Of a stretch of 64,000 bases of DNA, positions 46,426 through 57,440 are shown piece by piece; position 1 is the stretch's first letter; each line of letters begins with the position of its first letter. A program made the translations under genes and the position numbers. This stretch comes from Cenococcum geophilum 1.58. Lineage: Eukaryota > Ascomycota > Dothideomycetes > Gloniales > Gloniaceae. Below the pieces are notes generated by a model. The model worked only from the letters and a program-made list of their open reading frames with translations. It did not search any database and was not told the DNA's origin. The stretch covers positions 114,984-178,983 of the forward strand of contig KV748294.1 of assembly GCA_001692895.1 (NCBI GenBank), read 5' to 3'.

Positions 46426-46789
46426 GGAGATAGATGATATAGTTGCTATACAATATCTAACGGACCGACTATAGACGAGATATATATTTGAATTTCTTAG
46501 ATCAACCCAAACGGAGAAAGGAAGAGAAGTATTATATAATGACTTCCTACCTAAGCCGATCTCCTAAGCTATGCATCTTTACTTATATATAACGCTTATA
46601 CCTTTTATAACGAAGTATATAAGGGTGATTAGGGTCAGATAGATGACTGCTCTCCTTAATATAATATATAAACTCGGCTTTATAACCGATATTACGACAG
46701 GTCCTAGTTATGTAGAGGGTATTAAGATAGTTATTAATGTTTTCGCTTTTACGCTTAGCCGCGGCGCACCTTACCTCGGTAGATTAAAG
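46426..46789. other. Spacer without recognisable gene
   Basis: AT-rich sequence between the G-rich tract and the 3' end of the BTB-like remnant. I see no motif or coding frame. Confidence 0.5.
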
Positions 46790-47690
46790 TAGTAATTCTA
46801 TTTATTATAGCTGGGATTAGACAGCTTAAAGTTTCTATATAAAATTTTCCTCTATATCCTTAGATGCGGTAATTATTATCTATATAATACTAATAGCAAA
46901 ATCGCTTATAACGTCTAGCTCTATAAAGTCCTTAAGTTTAATAAGCTCTTTAATGTGCTCGGCCGCTGTTAAGGTAATTATATTATGCAATACTAAGTCG
47001 CCTATTAGGCTAAAGATATCCTTAATAATATTAGGGAACCTATCTATAAACCAGCCGGTTCCTAGAATATATTAGATTTTTATATTTATAAGCTCTTTTA
47101 GCTGTGGTATATTATAATAATCAGCAATTGCATTAATATGGACGTGGCGAAGTATAATATAAGCCGTTGTCGGCCGTATCGTTATATCTTTATTATCGCC
47201 ACCACTACTATCTAGTTTAGATGGCGATAAGGCATCGGCGTTATTGAGTTACGCTACCTCTAATTTTATAGATTAAAGCTTAAGTACAGATAAATTAGAT
47301 TAGCGTATAAATATATCCCTTACCTTGGCCAAGCTTTTCCATACTTATAATATTAGATCCTCGCTCCTCCTCGCTATTATTATAGTCCCTCTTGTATATA
47401 AATTAGATTATTTTCTTAACGGTGCCGGAATTGAACTCATTAATATTTATAATGTTAGTCGCCGCCTTCTACCTATTAGTGAGTTCCTGGTTAGGGTTAA
47501 TTCCACTAAACGTTTAGTTAGCTTTTACCTAAAAACCTCTATTATAGGCAGCTATAAGTATAGGAGATTGGGTATATATAATTGCTTTATAAACTTTAAA
47601 CTCTAGCCCCTAGTATATAAGTTTTAAGTTATTATATTTCTCGCTGTCTATAAGCTGCGCTAAGCCAAGTAAAACATTTTTAGATAATAT
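46790..47690 (-). pseudogene. BTB/POZ-domain protein remnant (possible cargo gene)
   Basis: BTB/POZ domains mediate dimerisation and often recruit cullin-3 ligases. On the minus strand the N-terminal block reads SEKYNNLKL, EFKVYKAIIYTQSPILIAA and FNSGTVKKII-FIY near 47390-47640, matching the BTB core (HKAIICTxSPFF... VxxLIxYLYT). A central acidic/serine linker follows (SPSKLDSSGGD). The C-terminal block YIILRHVHINAIADYYNIPQ with LKELINIKI, near 47050-47160, is the helix after the BTB core (xVYxLADKYxIPxLKxLAxxKF). It ends near 46790. TAG/TAA stops are interspersed. It is convergent with the captain. The 93-codon plus-strand frame at 47325-47606 is antisense to it. Confidence 0.7.
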
Positions 47691-47699
47691 ATTTCGTTG

Positions 47700-47955
47700 G
47701 TTTTCTTTCCTAGTTCTAGTTTCGACTGCGTCTCGAGTAATGTTTAAGAGTGTAATTTGGTATTAAACAGGACGATTAAGAATGAGAACTTTGCTTTATT
47801 AAACGTAGCTCTAGAGCCTCTATATATACATTAAGAAGTTATTATTAGCTTCGTCTAATTTGCAATGGATTTAGTTAATTAGTTAGAGCTTTAAACATTA
47901 GTCGCTTAACTAAAAACTAATATAACTTCTAAAGTTCCAGGTCAATATTTAGCTT
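47700..47955. other. Spacer without recognisable gene
   Basis: Sequence upstream of the BTB-like remnant; likely its promoter side. No clear element is visible. Confidence 0.4.
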
Positions 47956-47959
47956 ATAT

Positions 47960-49940
47960 ATATGCTAAGTATTTTCCACTACCCTTTTACCCAGATAAAG
48001 CTAGTTATATAACTAGAAAAACCCTACTATCTATGTCTAGTAAAAGTACGGAAAATTATAAGGTAATAAATAAACACTATATAAACGTACGCGGCGGCTG
48101 TAGGTAAAGGAGCATACATTACGGTAAAGGAAAAAAGGCAACTACATTTCAGCCTAGTTAGCCCGTAGGCCTTATAACTCTACCAGTAAGCCCTAAATTT
48201 TACAATAGTAAACGGAACCCGGGCTTAATATGGTTAGCTATTAGCAAAGTAATATTAAAGCACCTACTTAGATTTAGGATTAAGTTAATTCTCTAAGGAA
48301 TATAGGGAAGAATCCGATTAGTTCCTAGCAGGAAAGGCTTTTATAGTATAGAACCTTAATTAAGGCTTATATTAACTTATCCTAGAAATCTCCCATCTGT
48401 CCAGTTTAAGTAATTAATTCAACTCTTTAGGGACGCGATGCCGAGGAGGCTAGTATCTTATAATGAAACAGGGTAATTGTTATAGGCTTATAACAAAGAG
48501 AGCGATATAGAGCTATCTGTAGGATAAGCCTATTAGAATATAAAGAGAACTGGTAAATAGAGGCAAACGCGGGGTTAGCGCACCCGGAGAGGCACCAATA
48601 TAGTATTGTTATATAGGCCGACCTATTGTTATATCTATAACTTTATTAGCTACATTAAAAGAAGGCGAAAGCGGAGACTAGTAGCATTAGCCGGTTTTAT
48701 ATCACTAGCGGTTAATTAGGTTAACGTAGTTAATATAGTTAATATAGTTAATAGGGTTAATAGGGTTAATAGAGTTAACGCGGTTAATAGCCCTACCTTA
48801 GTAAACGGCACTCCGCGCAGCAACACTAACTTCTTATTTTAACGCCACTACGTATAATAAGTTTTACCGCTAGATCTAAAGCTAGTAATATATAGGCTGT
48901 TACCAAACATTCCAAAACTTAATGGAAGCGGTTTCTAGTAAGTAGGGATATAAGTATAGCCTTAACTCTTAGTAATAAAGATCGGCAAACACTTATATAG
49001 GAAGAAGCTAAACAACTTCGCTTATTACATCTAATACGCTCTACTTAGTTTAAGGTTTTTATAAATAAATAGGAGGAGCTTCTAAAACGTTTAAATGAGC
49101 TGCTAGCGGCTAAGAGTATACCCTAGGTGGCTACTAAAGTCCTTAATTAGCGCATAGCACAAGCCGTTAGAAAAGCCTATTATTAGTTTTGTTATATTAT
49201 AGTTAGAACACTTATACTAACTTAAGTTTTAGCTTTATTAAATGCAGCGTCTAGGGAAGAAGTAAGCGAATTAACCGATTAACCCTAGGTATCAACTAAG
49301 CAATATAATCCTATAAGAGATACAAACCGGTGACCTATATATTATAGGCCCTGCAAGACGTAAGAGTAAAGGGGTGTCGCTTAAAAAGGTTGTTTTAGTT
49401 TTCTAAGTAGTTTATATATTAACTTTAGCAGCGCCCCTACTTCTAAGTCTTCTTACTTAAGGAGGCTTATTTATACTGGACGTTGTTAAAGAGATTAGGC
49501 TTTTAAAGGGTTAATAGGGAGACAAGGAGCCAGATAGAAAACGTTTATATTGATCCCTAACATTGATATATACGGTTATAGCTAAAGTGCGTACGCAGAT
49601 AATATACCTCGTTTCGCTGCTATATACCCTACAGCACCTATCTTATATGCTATACAAATAATATAAACCGGCAATCGATATATAGGCTATAAGACGCGTT
49701 GTAGACGAAATGGCATATACCTTACAACTTAACTCCCTCCTATTCGTTAATATAAGACGTATATCTAGCTCCTATATATAACTAGGACCGAAACTAAGCC
49801 CTAGTATACAGCCCTATACTTTAAGCCTATTACTTAGCTTAGGGTTAAGAGGATATTAGTATAATTTAGCACTCTAGTATTTACCAGCTTAGCTATCTAA
49901 ACGCCTCTATACCTGCAATGGCCCGCTAATGAATTTTTTT
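47960..49940 (+). pseudogene. Unidentified coding remnant(s)
   Basis: Plus-strand frames keep protein-like stretches, for example SKVPGQYLAYIYAKYFPLPF near 47935, an IYNFISYIKRRRKRRLVALA block near 48640, GDLYIIGPARRKSKGVSLKK near 49330 and WTLLKRLGF near 49470, separated by RIP stops and frame changes. I do not recognise the family. It may be one long gene with introns or two genes. A 9-bp repeat (48721-48792) reads in frame as repeated VN pairs. Candidate comparison: Starship accessory families such as DUF3723, patatin-like or NLR proteins, none of which I can confirm here. Confidence 0.4.
48721..48792 (+). repeat. 9-bp tandem repeat
   Basis: Eight copies of GTTAATAGG/GTTAATATA-type units. 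In the plus frame used for the surrounding remnant they read as VN-rich tripeptides, so it was probably coding low-complexity sequence. Confidence 0.75.
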
Positions 49941-50278
49941 ACAGGTAATTAGCGTTTCGTTCTCATTTTCTAGGTTGTTTAACGCCCCCAATTTTAGACC
50001 TACATATACTTTTACACAAATCTCTTCGCTCTTTAATATTTTTAGTCTTTTAATTTATCTAAGTTAAGGTTAAGGATACGGTATATAGTTAATCGAAGAT
50101 AGTTATATACTTAGCTTTAAGAACACTCCCCTAGCGTTTCTAATATCTACAAAATCGTATCCTTAGTAATATATTCCGTGTGTAATATATGGAACAATTG
50201 CTAGTCTTTATATGTAAGTTTTTATAGCTTTATATATTATAGCTAATCTGGCTTCTAACGCTAAAATAAAGTAAAATT

Positions 50279-50690
50279 AGTGACGACTGGAAGAAGGAAT
50301 TCGAAAGATAACGCAATATTATTTACTCTTATTTTAAAGACTATAGGTTAATAACAGATAATAAAGAAGATAAGGCTTTCTAAAACCTTATTAATTACTA
50401 TAACGCTTATAATAATCTAGAAAAAGTTTAATATTTAAAGGAGATACTGCTTAACCTTGATCGGGGTAAGACTTAATAAGAGATACTTACCAAGAAAATA
50501 TTATAGGAAGGATAGGAGACATTAAGACATGGAATTTAGATATACTATAGGCCTTAAAAAGCTCCTAGATATGACTTAGTAATGGCACAGCGGTGCTTAA
50601 TAGATTATCTCCCCCGTTACAACTAAATATGCAATATGACTTTTATTTATCCTTTAATTAACGCCTAACGTGTAAATAGGATATTAATAG
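50279..50690 (+). pseudogene. Unidentified helical coding remnant
   Basis: A plus frame with few stops begins SDDWKKEFER and continues YSYFKDYRLITDNKEDKAF, EILLNLDRGKT and RYDLVMAQRCLIDYLPRYN before running into the minisatellite. It is lysine/glutamate-rich and probably helical. I do not recognise it; it could be the 3' part of the preceding remnant. Confidence 0.4.
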
Positions 50691-50692
50691 GT

Positions 50693-51014
50693 GAGCTAGG
50701 CAATCCTACAAGCTGGGTAATCGTGCGAGCTGGGTAATTATGCGAGCTAGGTGATTGTGCGAGCTAGATACTTATAAGAGCTAGCCAATCCTACGAGCTA
50801 GGTAATCGTGCGAGCTGGATGCTTGTAAGAGCTGGCCGATCCTACAAGCTAGGTAATCGTGCGAGCTAGGTAACTGTGCAAGTATAGTACTTATAGGAGC
50901 TAGGCAATCCTATAAGCTAGGTAATTGTGTAAGCTAGGCGATTATATAAACTAGGTGATTGTGCGAGCTAGGCAATTATACAAGTAGGGTGATTGTATAA
51001 GCAGGGTGATCTGA
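50693..51014. repeat. 17-bp minisatellite, about 19 units
   Basis: Contiguous units of the type GAGCTAGGYAATCGTGC, with subtypes ending CCTAC, GTGC or TTATAA that recur in a loose higher order. The array is bracketed by a direct repeat (ATTAACGCCTAACGTGTAAA at about 50657, ATTAACGCCTAGTATATAAA at about 51033). No spacers separate the units. Confidence 0.88.
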
Positions 51015-51049
51015 CCTAACGCCCTCTATTAACGCCTAGTATATAAATA

Positions 51050-51540
51050 GGAAGTAGATATTAGGAAGATACTAAAACTACAAAAAAAAGAAATATATAA
51101 GTCCTAGATTTAGAAATATTAAAGAAGTTCCTATATAAAGACCCCTTATATATACTTAAAGAAGTTCCTATATAAACAGCCCTATAAGCGTAGCTATAAG
51201 TCTAAGCCCTCTTACGTAACCTAACTACTCCTCCCTACTACACCGGAATAGATAAACAACCGCTATATACTATAAGTAGAGAAATAATTTAAATAAAAAG
51301 AAAACACTATAAAAAAATATGTTTATATCCTTAAGATATAAATCTATAAGTACCGTAGTCTTAAACATAACTAATAGTTACTGAGGTAGCATGCGTCCTA
51401 GGTCTATAAGAAATTTAAAAAATCCTAGGTTATTAGTATAGATTTGCCTACTATTATTGCTTTTAAGGTAGTAAATAAATTCATCTAAGTAAAAGCATAG
51501 ATTATCGCGAATGCTTTATAGCTCGCTATAAGTTAAGCGG
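51050..51540. other. Spacer without recognisable gene
   Basis: AT-rich sequence with a short internal duplication (GAAGTTCCTATATAAA near 51125 and 51162) but no coding signal that I can support. Confidence 0.45.
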
Positions 51541-52146
51541 GCAGAGACTCTAGTAGGAATAGTAAAATATTATTTTGTTTCGCGATAGGCTAAACGAAAA
51601 GAGGCTAAAGTTTTAACCCTTTTACCAGCTTTTATTAGAAATCTTCTTTATATTTATATCCTATACTTATAAATTTAAGACTATAAAGCTAAGGCCACTA
51701 TATCCAACCGTCGCCTATATGGCCTTATCGCTCAATATCTCTTTATTGCTATCTGCCCCTATTTCTTTATCTTTAGTGCTAAAACCATTTTCTCCATTAT
51801 ATAATATCTCTGCGTCCCATTCTTAATCCTTATTACTAAAGTTACTTTCCTAACTAGCTAACGCCTCTACGTTGCCGTTATCTCTAAAGTCGGTTTCTCT
51901 ATTTATAAACGCCCACTTACTAGCTGATAATTTAGGGACGCTGCGCTTATAGGTACTTAGGGTTACGGATACTACTTAAGGAGAAATTGTGGTTAATATT
52001 GTTGGGATATAGAATAAGCCTATAGACCTCTAAGTACCGGCTACTTAGCGCTTTAAGTAAAAGATCTCCCCTAACGCAAGGCAAATTAATAAAAGTTGAT
52101 TTGCCGCCTATATAAAGCGGAGCGCTTATAAAGGGCTTAGCCAAAA
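51540..52146 (-). pseudogene. Unidentified coding remnant
   Basis: A minus frame shows a protein-like acidic stretch (EWDAEILYNGENGFSTKDKE near 51780-51830, then SDKAI and SGLSFIVLNL). A second, short open frame of 65 codons starts at 52144 in another frame. No family is recognised. A frame change by an intron or indel would be needed to join the two. Confidence 0.35.
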
Positions 52147-52149
52147 TGG

Positions 52150-52820
52150 CAATTAAACTACCCTAGAGGCACTAATAGCTCCTTTACTATAGATGGGGGG
52201 TTAATATACGAGATTAACTAGCTAGGATAAGTCTACTGCTTAGGTAATGTTTTACCCCGGAAAGGATGGGCGTCAAAAGTAAATTATATAATGCTATTCC
52301 TGCTAAGAGAGGCGTTATTAGGGGTTATTATTAACTTTTAATTCTAGTTTATAACTTTATACAAATGCTTCTAAACCCTACTAAGGTATGCGGCATTTAT
52401 TAGGGATCGTTAGCCATTTAAGTTTAGCAGCAGCTTAGCCAATGGCTACCCCCAATAATGCCTTACTTATAGACCACTTTAGGCACCTATAATCTTGGGC
52501 GCAGACAATACGTAAGCTAAGAGTAATTATAGCTACTAAATATTGTACTACAGACACCACATAAAGTGGAAAGGGGCGGCTAGTATGCTCCGCCTTTCCC
52601 TTCTACCTTCTGTCCTAACTCTATCTTGGGAGAGAAATGGAATATAAACGTTATACTCCTAGTCCTTATATGCCATTAATTTAACTTACCTTTAAATCTG
52701 ACCTCTTAACCATATATCCCTTACCATCTTTATAAGAATACTAGATATTATATATATTACCTTAACTAAGCTTGGATACATTGCTAATATAACCTATAGG
52801 TCCTTAATTAGTGCTTATAA
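52150..52820. other. Spacer without recognisable gene
   Basis: No supported coding frame. It keeps more CA/TG dinucleotides than its surroundings (near 52430-52620), so RIP seems lighter here. Confidence 0.45.
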
Positions 52821-52827
52821 AAACATT

Positions 52828-54077
52828 ATGATATACTATCGCCCTGAAGATAATATACCTAATTATTAACCTACTGGAAACCTTAAATTATCCTAAAATC
52901 GCATTAACAACAAAGACACGGCATCCGGTAGCGGGGAGGAGAAATAATTATAGCTTTCCGACCCTATGCAGAAATAGATGCCTTATACACCTACTTAAAC
53001 ACCTAATAAAGCCAATTCTTACGAAAGCGATAATAATACGAAGGGCGATATATAAGAGGATACGGTTTAGGGAGATGTACAAAAAATATACCTTAATTAT
53101 CTTAGGGGATTAAAAGGCGGCGAAACTAAGATAGACTTACCTAAGCTAATAGAGGACTATGGCGAGGCTAAGATAGACTTACCTTAACTAAAAGAGAACT
53201 ATGTTAAAGGCTTATCCTAGCAGATAAATATAGTTATAAGTTTTAAATATATTTTGCTAGTACCTAGAGGTATATTTGCAAGACACCTATATTATTTAGC
53301 AATACTAATAATTAAGCAGAGAATGGTTTAGTCCCTATATATCTATCTAAAGTGTTAACAATTTCCAATGCTAAGATCTTAAGCGGATAAGTAAAATATC
53401 TTATATTCTAGTTACCTACTTATTATATAATAAAGGATATAATATATCTCCGAAACCCCGGTTATAGAGGAATTATATCTTTATACGGTCCTATTATAGT
53501 AATATGCTAGTATCCTACCTAGGTTTTAGCGGTGGCTATACCGCAAAAGAAACTTTCATTATACTATACTAAGAATCCTTATTACCTCCGCCGTTATACT
53601 AAGATATATAAACCGCTTAAAGATATTATAATTAAGATAGCTAAGAAGGGTAAACCGTATAAGTAAGGAGATTAACTAGGATAGTAGTAGATGCCCTTTA
53701 TACCTACTTATATAACTAAGGAGGTTAACTCTTATAAAATTAACAATAATACGGAGGGTAATATATAAGAGGATATAGAAATATACGCCAATTACCTTAA
53801 GAGCCTAGAAGGCCGCAGCGAAACTAAGATAGTCTTACCTAAGCTAATAGAGAGCTATGGCGAGGCTAAAACAGACTTACCTTAACTAAAAGAGGTTTAT
53901 ATTAAAGGTTTGCCGGTACCTCTAGGTATATTTATAAAACACCTATATATTATTTAGCAATATTAATAATTAAGTAGAGAATAGTTTAGCTAATCCTATA
54001 AACTTCCTTAGAGATATACCTCCCCTAACTAAAGTATTAATAATTTCCAATGCTATAATTTTAGACGGATAACTAAA
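52828..54077 (+). pseudogene. Unidentified gene remnant with internal duplication
   Basis: A plus frame from an ATG at 52828 reads MIYYRPEDNIPNY, then KDTASGSGEEK, QMPYTPT-type, NNTKGDI, LNYLRGLKGGETKIDLPKL and IEDYGEAKIDLP. The part from about 52975 to 53420 is repeated at about 53690-54077, where LKSLEGRSETKIVLPKL, IESYGEAKTDLP and GLPVPLGIFIKHLY correspond. The first copy holds about 45 extra bases. Between them lies a basic block (NPYYLRRYTKIYKPLKDIIIKIAKK). I do not recognise it. The Crypton-2 array begins exactly where the second duplicate is cut. Confidence 0.4.
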
Positions 54078-54100
54078 GTATCTATCACATATCGGGGGGG
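54078..54100. repeat. Crypton-2 junction site, left border
   Basis: GTATCTATCACATATCGG plus a G run here matches AATACCTATTATATATYRGG plus a G run at the two internal junctions (57683-57706, 61294-61317), allowing for C/T and G/A changes. A direct repeat at every border is expected of a site-specific insertion. Confidence 0.7.
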
Positions 54101-54315
54101 CTAATTTGGCGCGGTTACGACCCGGGTTAATACGAGGTTAGGGCTACCCCTGCTGATAACGCGCCCGAACCCCGCACGAGGTCGCGTAGCGACCGCCCCC
54201 AAGTACTTTCGCACGCGATTTTGGGCGAAAAGGTATATAATTTGTGTTAGATCGGTACTTCTAGACGGTCGCGTAATGTTGCTCTGAATTTATAACACCC
54301 TAAACGGGCTCTATT

Positions 54316-54670
54316 CCTATATTAAGGTGTCTTAGTTACTATAGTATAGTCCTATATTAAGATATCTTGGTTACTATAGTATAGTCCTATATTAAGGCGT
54401 CTTGGTTAATGCAGTGCAGTCCTATATTAAGGGCGTTTCGGGTCACTATAGTGCAGTTATATATTAAGGCGTCTCGGTTACTATAGTGCAGTCCTATATT
54501 AAGACGTCTCGGTTACTAGTATAGTCCTATATTAAGGACGGTCTTAGTTACTATAGTGTAGTTTATATATTAAAGGCGTCTTGGTTACTATAGTGTAATT
54601 ATATATAAAGGCGTCTTAGTTACCGTAGTATAGTTTATATATTAAGGCGTCTTAGTCACTATAGTAAAAT
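54316..54670. repeat. 35-bp tandem repeat array, unit 1
   Basis: About ten contiguous copies of a 35-bp motif containing CCTATATTAAGGCGTCTTGG and TACTATAGT. It lies downstream of the recombinase gene, in the non-coding part of the Crypton. No spacer sequence lies between units. Confidence 0.9.
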
Positions 54671-55029
54671 AACTATTTAGATATTCCTTATAAAGCTAAT
54701 CTAAAGAACGCCCGACCTCGTAGCTATTCTAGCTGGTTAATAGCCTATCCTCTTATCTCTTACTATATTGTCTTCTACGCGCTATCTTAATCCTTAATTA
54801 TTTATGGTAACGGGCTATAAAATATAGCCTTGCCGTTAACCCGCTAGCGTGCCCCCTAGTAGTGATTAAGAGCTTTAATTAACGGCCTACCTACTAGCCC
54901 TAAAGTTTACTTAGTTTAGAGCTGGAAGACTAAAATTACTGCCCTTAAAGTATTTTATATTTCCTTAGCGGCGCCTATAGGTTAAGAATAAATGGGAGAG
55001 ATAGTTAAGTATTAGCTTATGCCTACGCT

Positions 55030-57440
55030 AGTAGGGGTGATGTGGATATAGTAGACGGCTAAGTAGGTGGTGTGGATATTATAGACGGCTAAGCGGATAG
55101 TATGGATATTGTAAACGGCTGAGTGGATGGTGTGGATATTATAGATAGTAGCTAAGCGGGTAGTATAGATATTATAGACGGCGGCTAAGCGGGTAGTATA
55201 GATATTATAGACAGCTGAGTAGGCGGCGTAGATATAGTAGACGTTATAGTAGACGGCGCAGGCTCGCCTAAAGGTGGACGTATGGACTTTGTAGGCCCTA
55301 TCTAAATACCCGTCTTTCCTTACTAGATCTATATAGGTGCGAATAATGTTAATAACCTTTCTATTTCGCTAAGGCGTTCTAAGATCGTCTATACGCGTAA
55401 TTAAACCCCCTTTATCTTAGAGATTGTAGCCTTATATCTTAGCTTAGCTACGGCCTTATAGGCAGGCTAGTATTTCCGTATTATTAGCTTATTTAGCGTA
55501 ACTATATTAGCCAGCGAGCTTTTTACCCGCGTAGTAAACCTTTAGTACTCCTTACAGCCGAAAAAGGGGTCCTTCTATAGGGGGTGGAGTGGGAACTACT
55601 TATATAGGATTACTAAGTCCTATAATAGGATTACCCTAAACGCATAAAGGAGGCGTAAAAATCTTAAGCCCGTAAGGTTAAGCTATATAACCTTATTATT
55701 GGCCCTACCTAGGTAGTAGGCCTTTATGTATTTTAGCTAGACGTTAGTCTTAGGCTATATCTTTAAATAGAGGGCTTTCTCCGGCACCTCCCATGCGCGG
55801 GGGAGAAAGTAGCCCTTTTCTTTCTTTAGAAAGCCGGTAATTAACTATATAAACGCACGGGGTAGGTAGCTAAGGTAGGCTCCCGTTATCGCGTCCATAT
55901 TTTAGCGTCTGGCCCGTCTAATTTAGGTCTCCTTAACGCCGCTAAGCTTGGTATGCCGGATGCTCTGCTTATAGGCGCTATAGGTCTTCTCCTTTAAGTA
56001 AATTCCTACCCCCTAGAATATCTTTTTATTCTATTTAAACTGCGTATAATAGCTTAGCGGCCGTTACGGTACTTTAATACTGCTAGGGAAGATATATAGG
56101 TTATAGTAGTCCTCTAGCTACTAAAAGGATAGGAAGCTTTTAGCGCCATCTTTACCCTAGCGGTTAAAGAAGTAGAAGGCTACTATAGAGAGGGGGTAGA
56201 GGATAGGGTTAGCGTTCCGTATATAGCCTATATACTTAACCTTACCGTACTAATTCTACTTCCTTTATGTTATTAATATAATTATATATAGCGCTAACTC
56301 GTCTAGTTTAGGCCCTTTGTTCTCTAGTTTAATAAAAATAAGGTTAGTAAGCTAAACGTCTCGTCTACTTTTACTATAGGTAATAGTAGTATGGCCTAAG
56401 GAACGGGTTAGAAAATAGCAGCTATATAAACTGGGTAGGGTATATATAAACCTAATAAATACTTAGCTGTAGTTTAAAGGTAAGACTTAACTAAACCTAG
56501 NATCTTANAGCCCGTCTCCTAGNACTAAGTAATTACCTTTTTAAGCCCTTTAATGTTATAGCCGCTAGTAATTATAAATAGGCCTTAATTAATAAAGTTA
56601 ACGCGTTAAATCTGGTCCTTATTATGGTAGACACTATCCAGTACTACCGAGAGCTTTGCCCCCTATAGCGGCTATAAGGTCTTACCTTTTAACTACTACA
56701 CATAAAGCTTAGTAATAGTAAAGACGTAGCTATTTATAACTAAGTATTAGACTATTTTATTAAATAGGGCGTTTAGGGCCTCCTCGTCCTATATCTCCCC
56801 TTCCTCCTTTATAGCTTCCTCTCCTATACCTACGGCTGCCCCTACAGCTGCCCCTACGGCTGACTTCCCCTCTAGCTGCCCTACCTACTTAACTATCTTC
56901 TGCCTCTTCTTTACCCGCTTACTATCTTTTTATATCTCTTTCTATTTTAACTTCCGTTTTTAATAGCTAGTAGCCTATAATTCTTAGTTAATAACTTACT
57001 ACTCTAAAAATAGGTAAAGCTTATCTTCTATTACCTAGGCGCTGTCTATATTACCTTTTAATCTCGCGCACTAGTCTTCCTACTTTTTCTACTTTAGCTC
57101 GTACGCCCTTATAGTATTCTTTAAGTGCTAGGCCTTATAAATATCGTATAGCCGTGCTGTCTGGGCCTTGAATTCGTTCTAGAGGCTATAGAAGGAAGGG
57201 GAGAAGGAGGCTAGGGGGGCTTCCTTTAACTATAAAGTAGACTATAGGGTAAGAAGATTCTTAAAAGACTCTATCTCTATAAGAGGTTAGGGGGAAGACG
57301 CGTAAGTATAGCGTGGGTATAGGTAAATAAAGCCACTAAACGCGTAAATATTAATAAAGGAGGAGAAGAAGAGAGCTCTATATTATAGAATTAGAATTAT
57401 AGTAGGCCGTTCTATATAAAACTAAAAGCCCCGCGCGAGC
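55030..57440 (-). pseudogene. Crypton-2 Ndc10/GCR1_C tyrosine recombinase remnant, unit 1
   Basis: About 800 codons on the minus strand. Blocks from the right: ALKEYYKGVRAK- and VIEDKLYLFLE-type near 57020-57140 (the RNTxxAYEPKQ-like DNA-binding start), an alanine/glycine-rich linker near 56840, ITKLYV near 56690, NANPILYPLSIVAFYFF near 56190, KTYSAYKQSIRHTKLSGVKE near 55960, then a RRAR-NMDAITGAYLSYLPRAFI block near 55900 and FLRLLYAFRVILL with FPLHPL near 55570-55650. These are the conserved blocks of fungal Ndc10-domain proteins. The C-terminus is a ten-residue repeat (STISTPPTQP-like, 30-bp DNA period, 55040-55250). The gene parallels Crypton-1 but is clearly a different family. Confidence 0.77.

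Larger units (their letters stand above)
43341..54077 (+). mobile_element. Candidate fossil Starship-type element, left part
   Basis: The retrotransposon mosaic stops at 43340. About 420 bases later begins a DUF3435 tyrosine recombinase gene reading inward, with non-retrotransposon remnants behind it (a BTB/POZ-type gene and several unidentified genes), then the Crypton-2 array. In Starships the DUF3435 captain is the first gene at the 5' edge and reads inward over cargo, which is the arrangement here. The right edge is not in the window or not recognisable, so element status is an inference. The alternative is a stand-alone DUF3435 gene next to degraded host genes. Confidence 0.5.

Noticed and set aside
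47325-47606. 93-codon open frame on the plus strand
   Set aside because: Exactly antisense to the BTB-like core, which shows family motifs in the other direction.
54316-54670. CRISPR-like regular repeat
   Set aside because: 35-bp units are contiguous with no spacers, are degenerate, and lie in a fungal Crypton.
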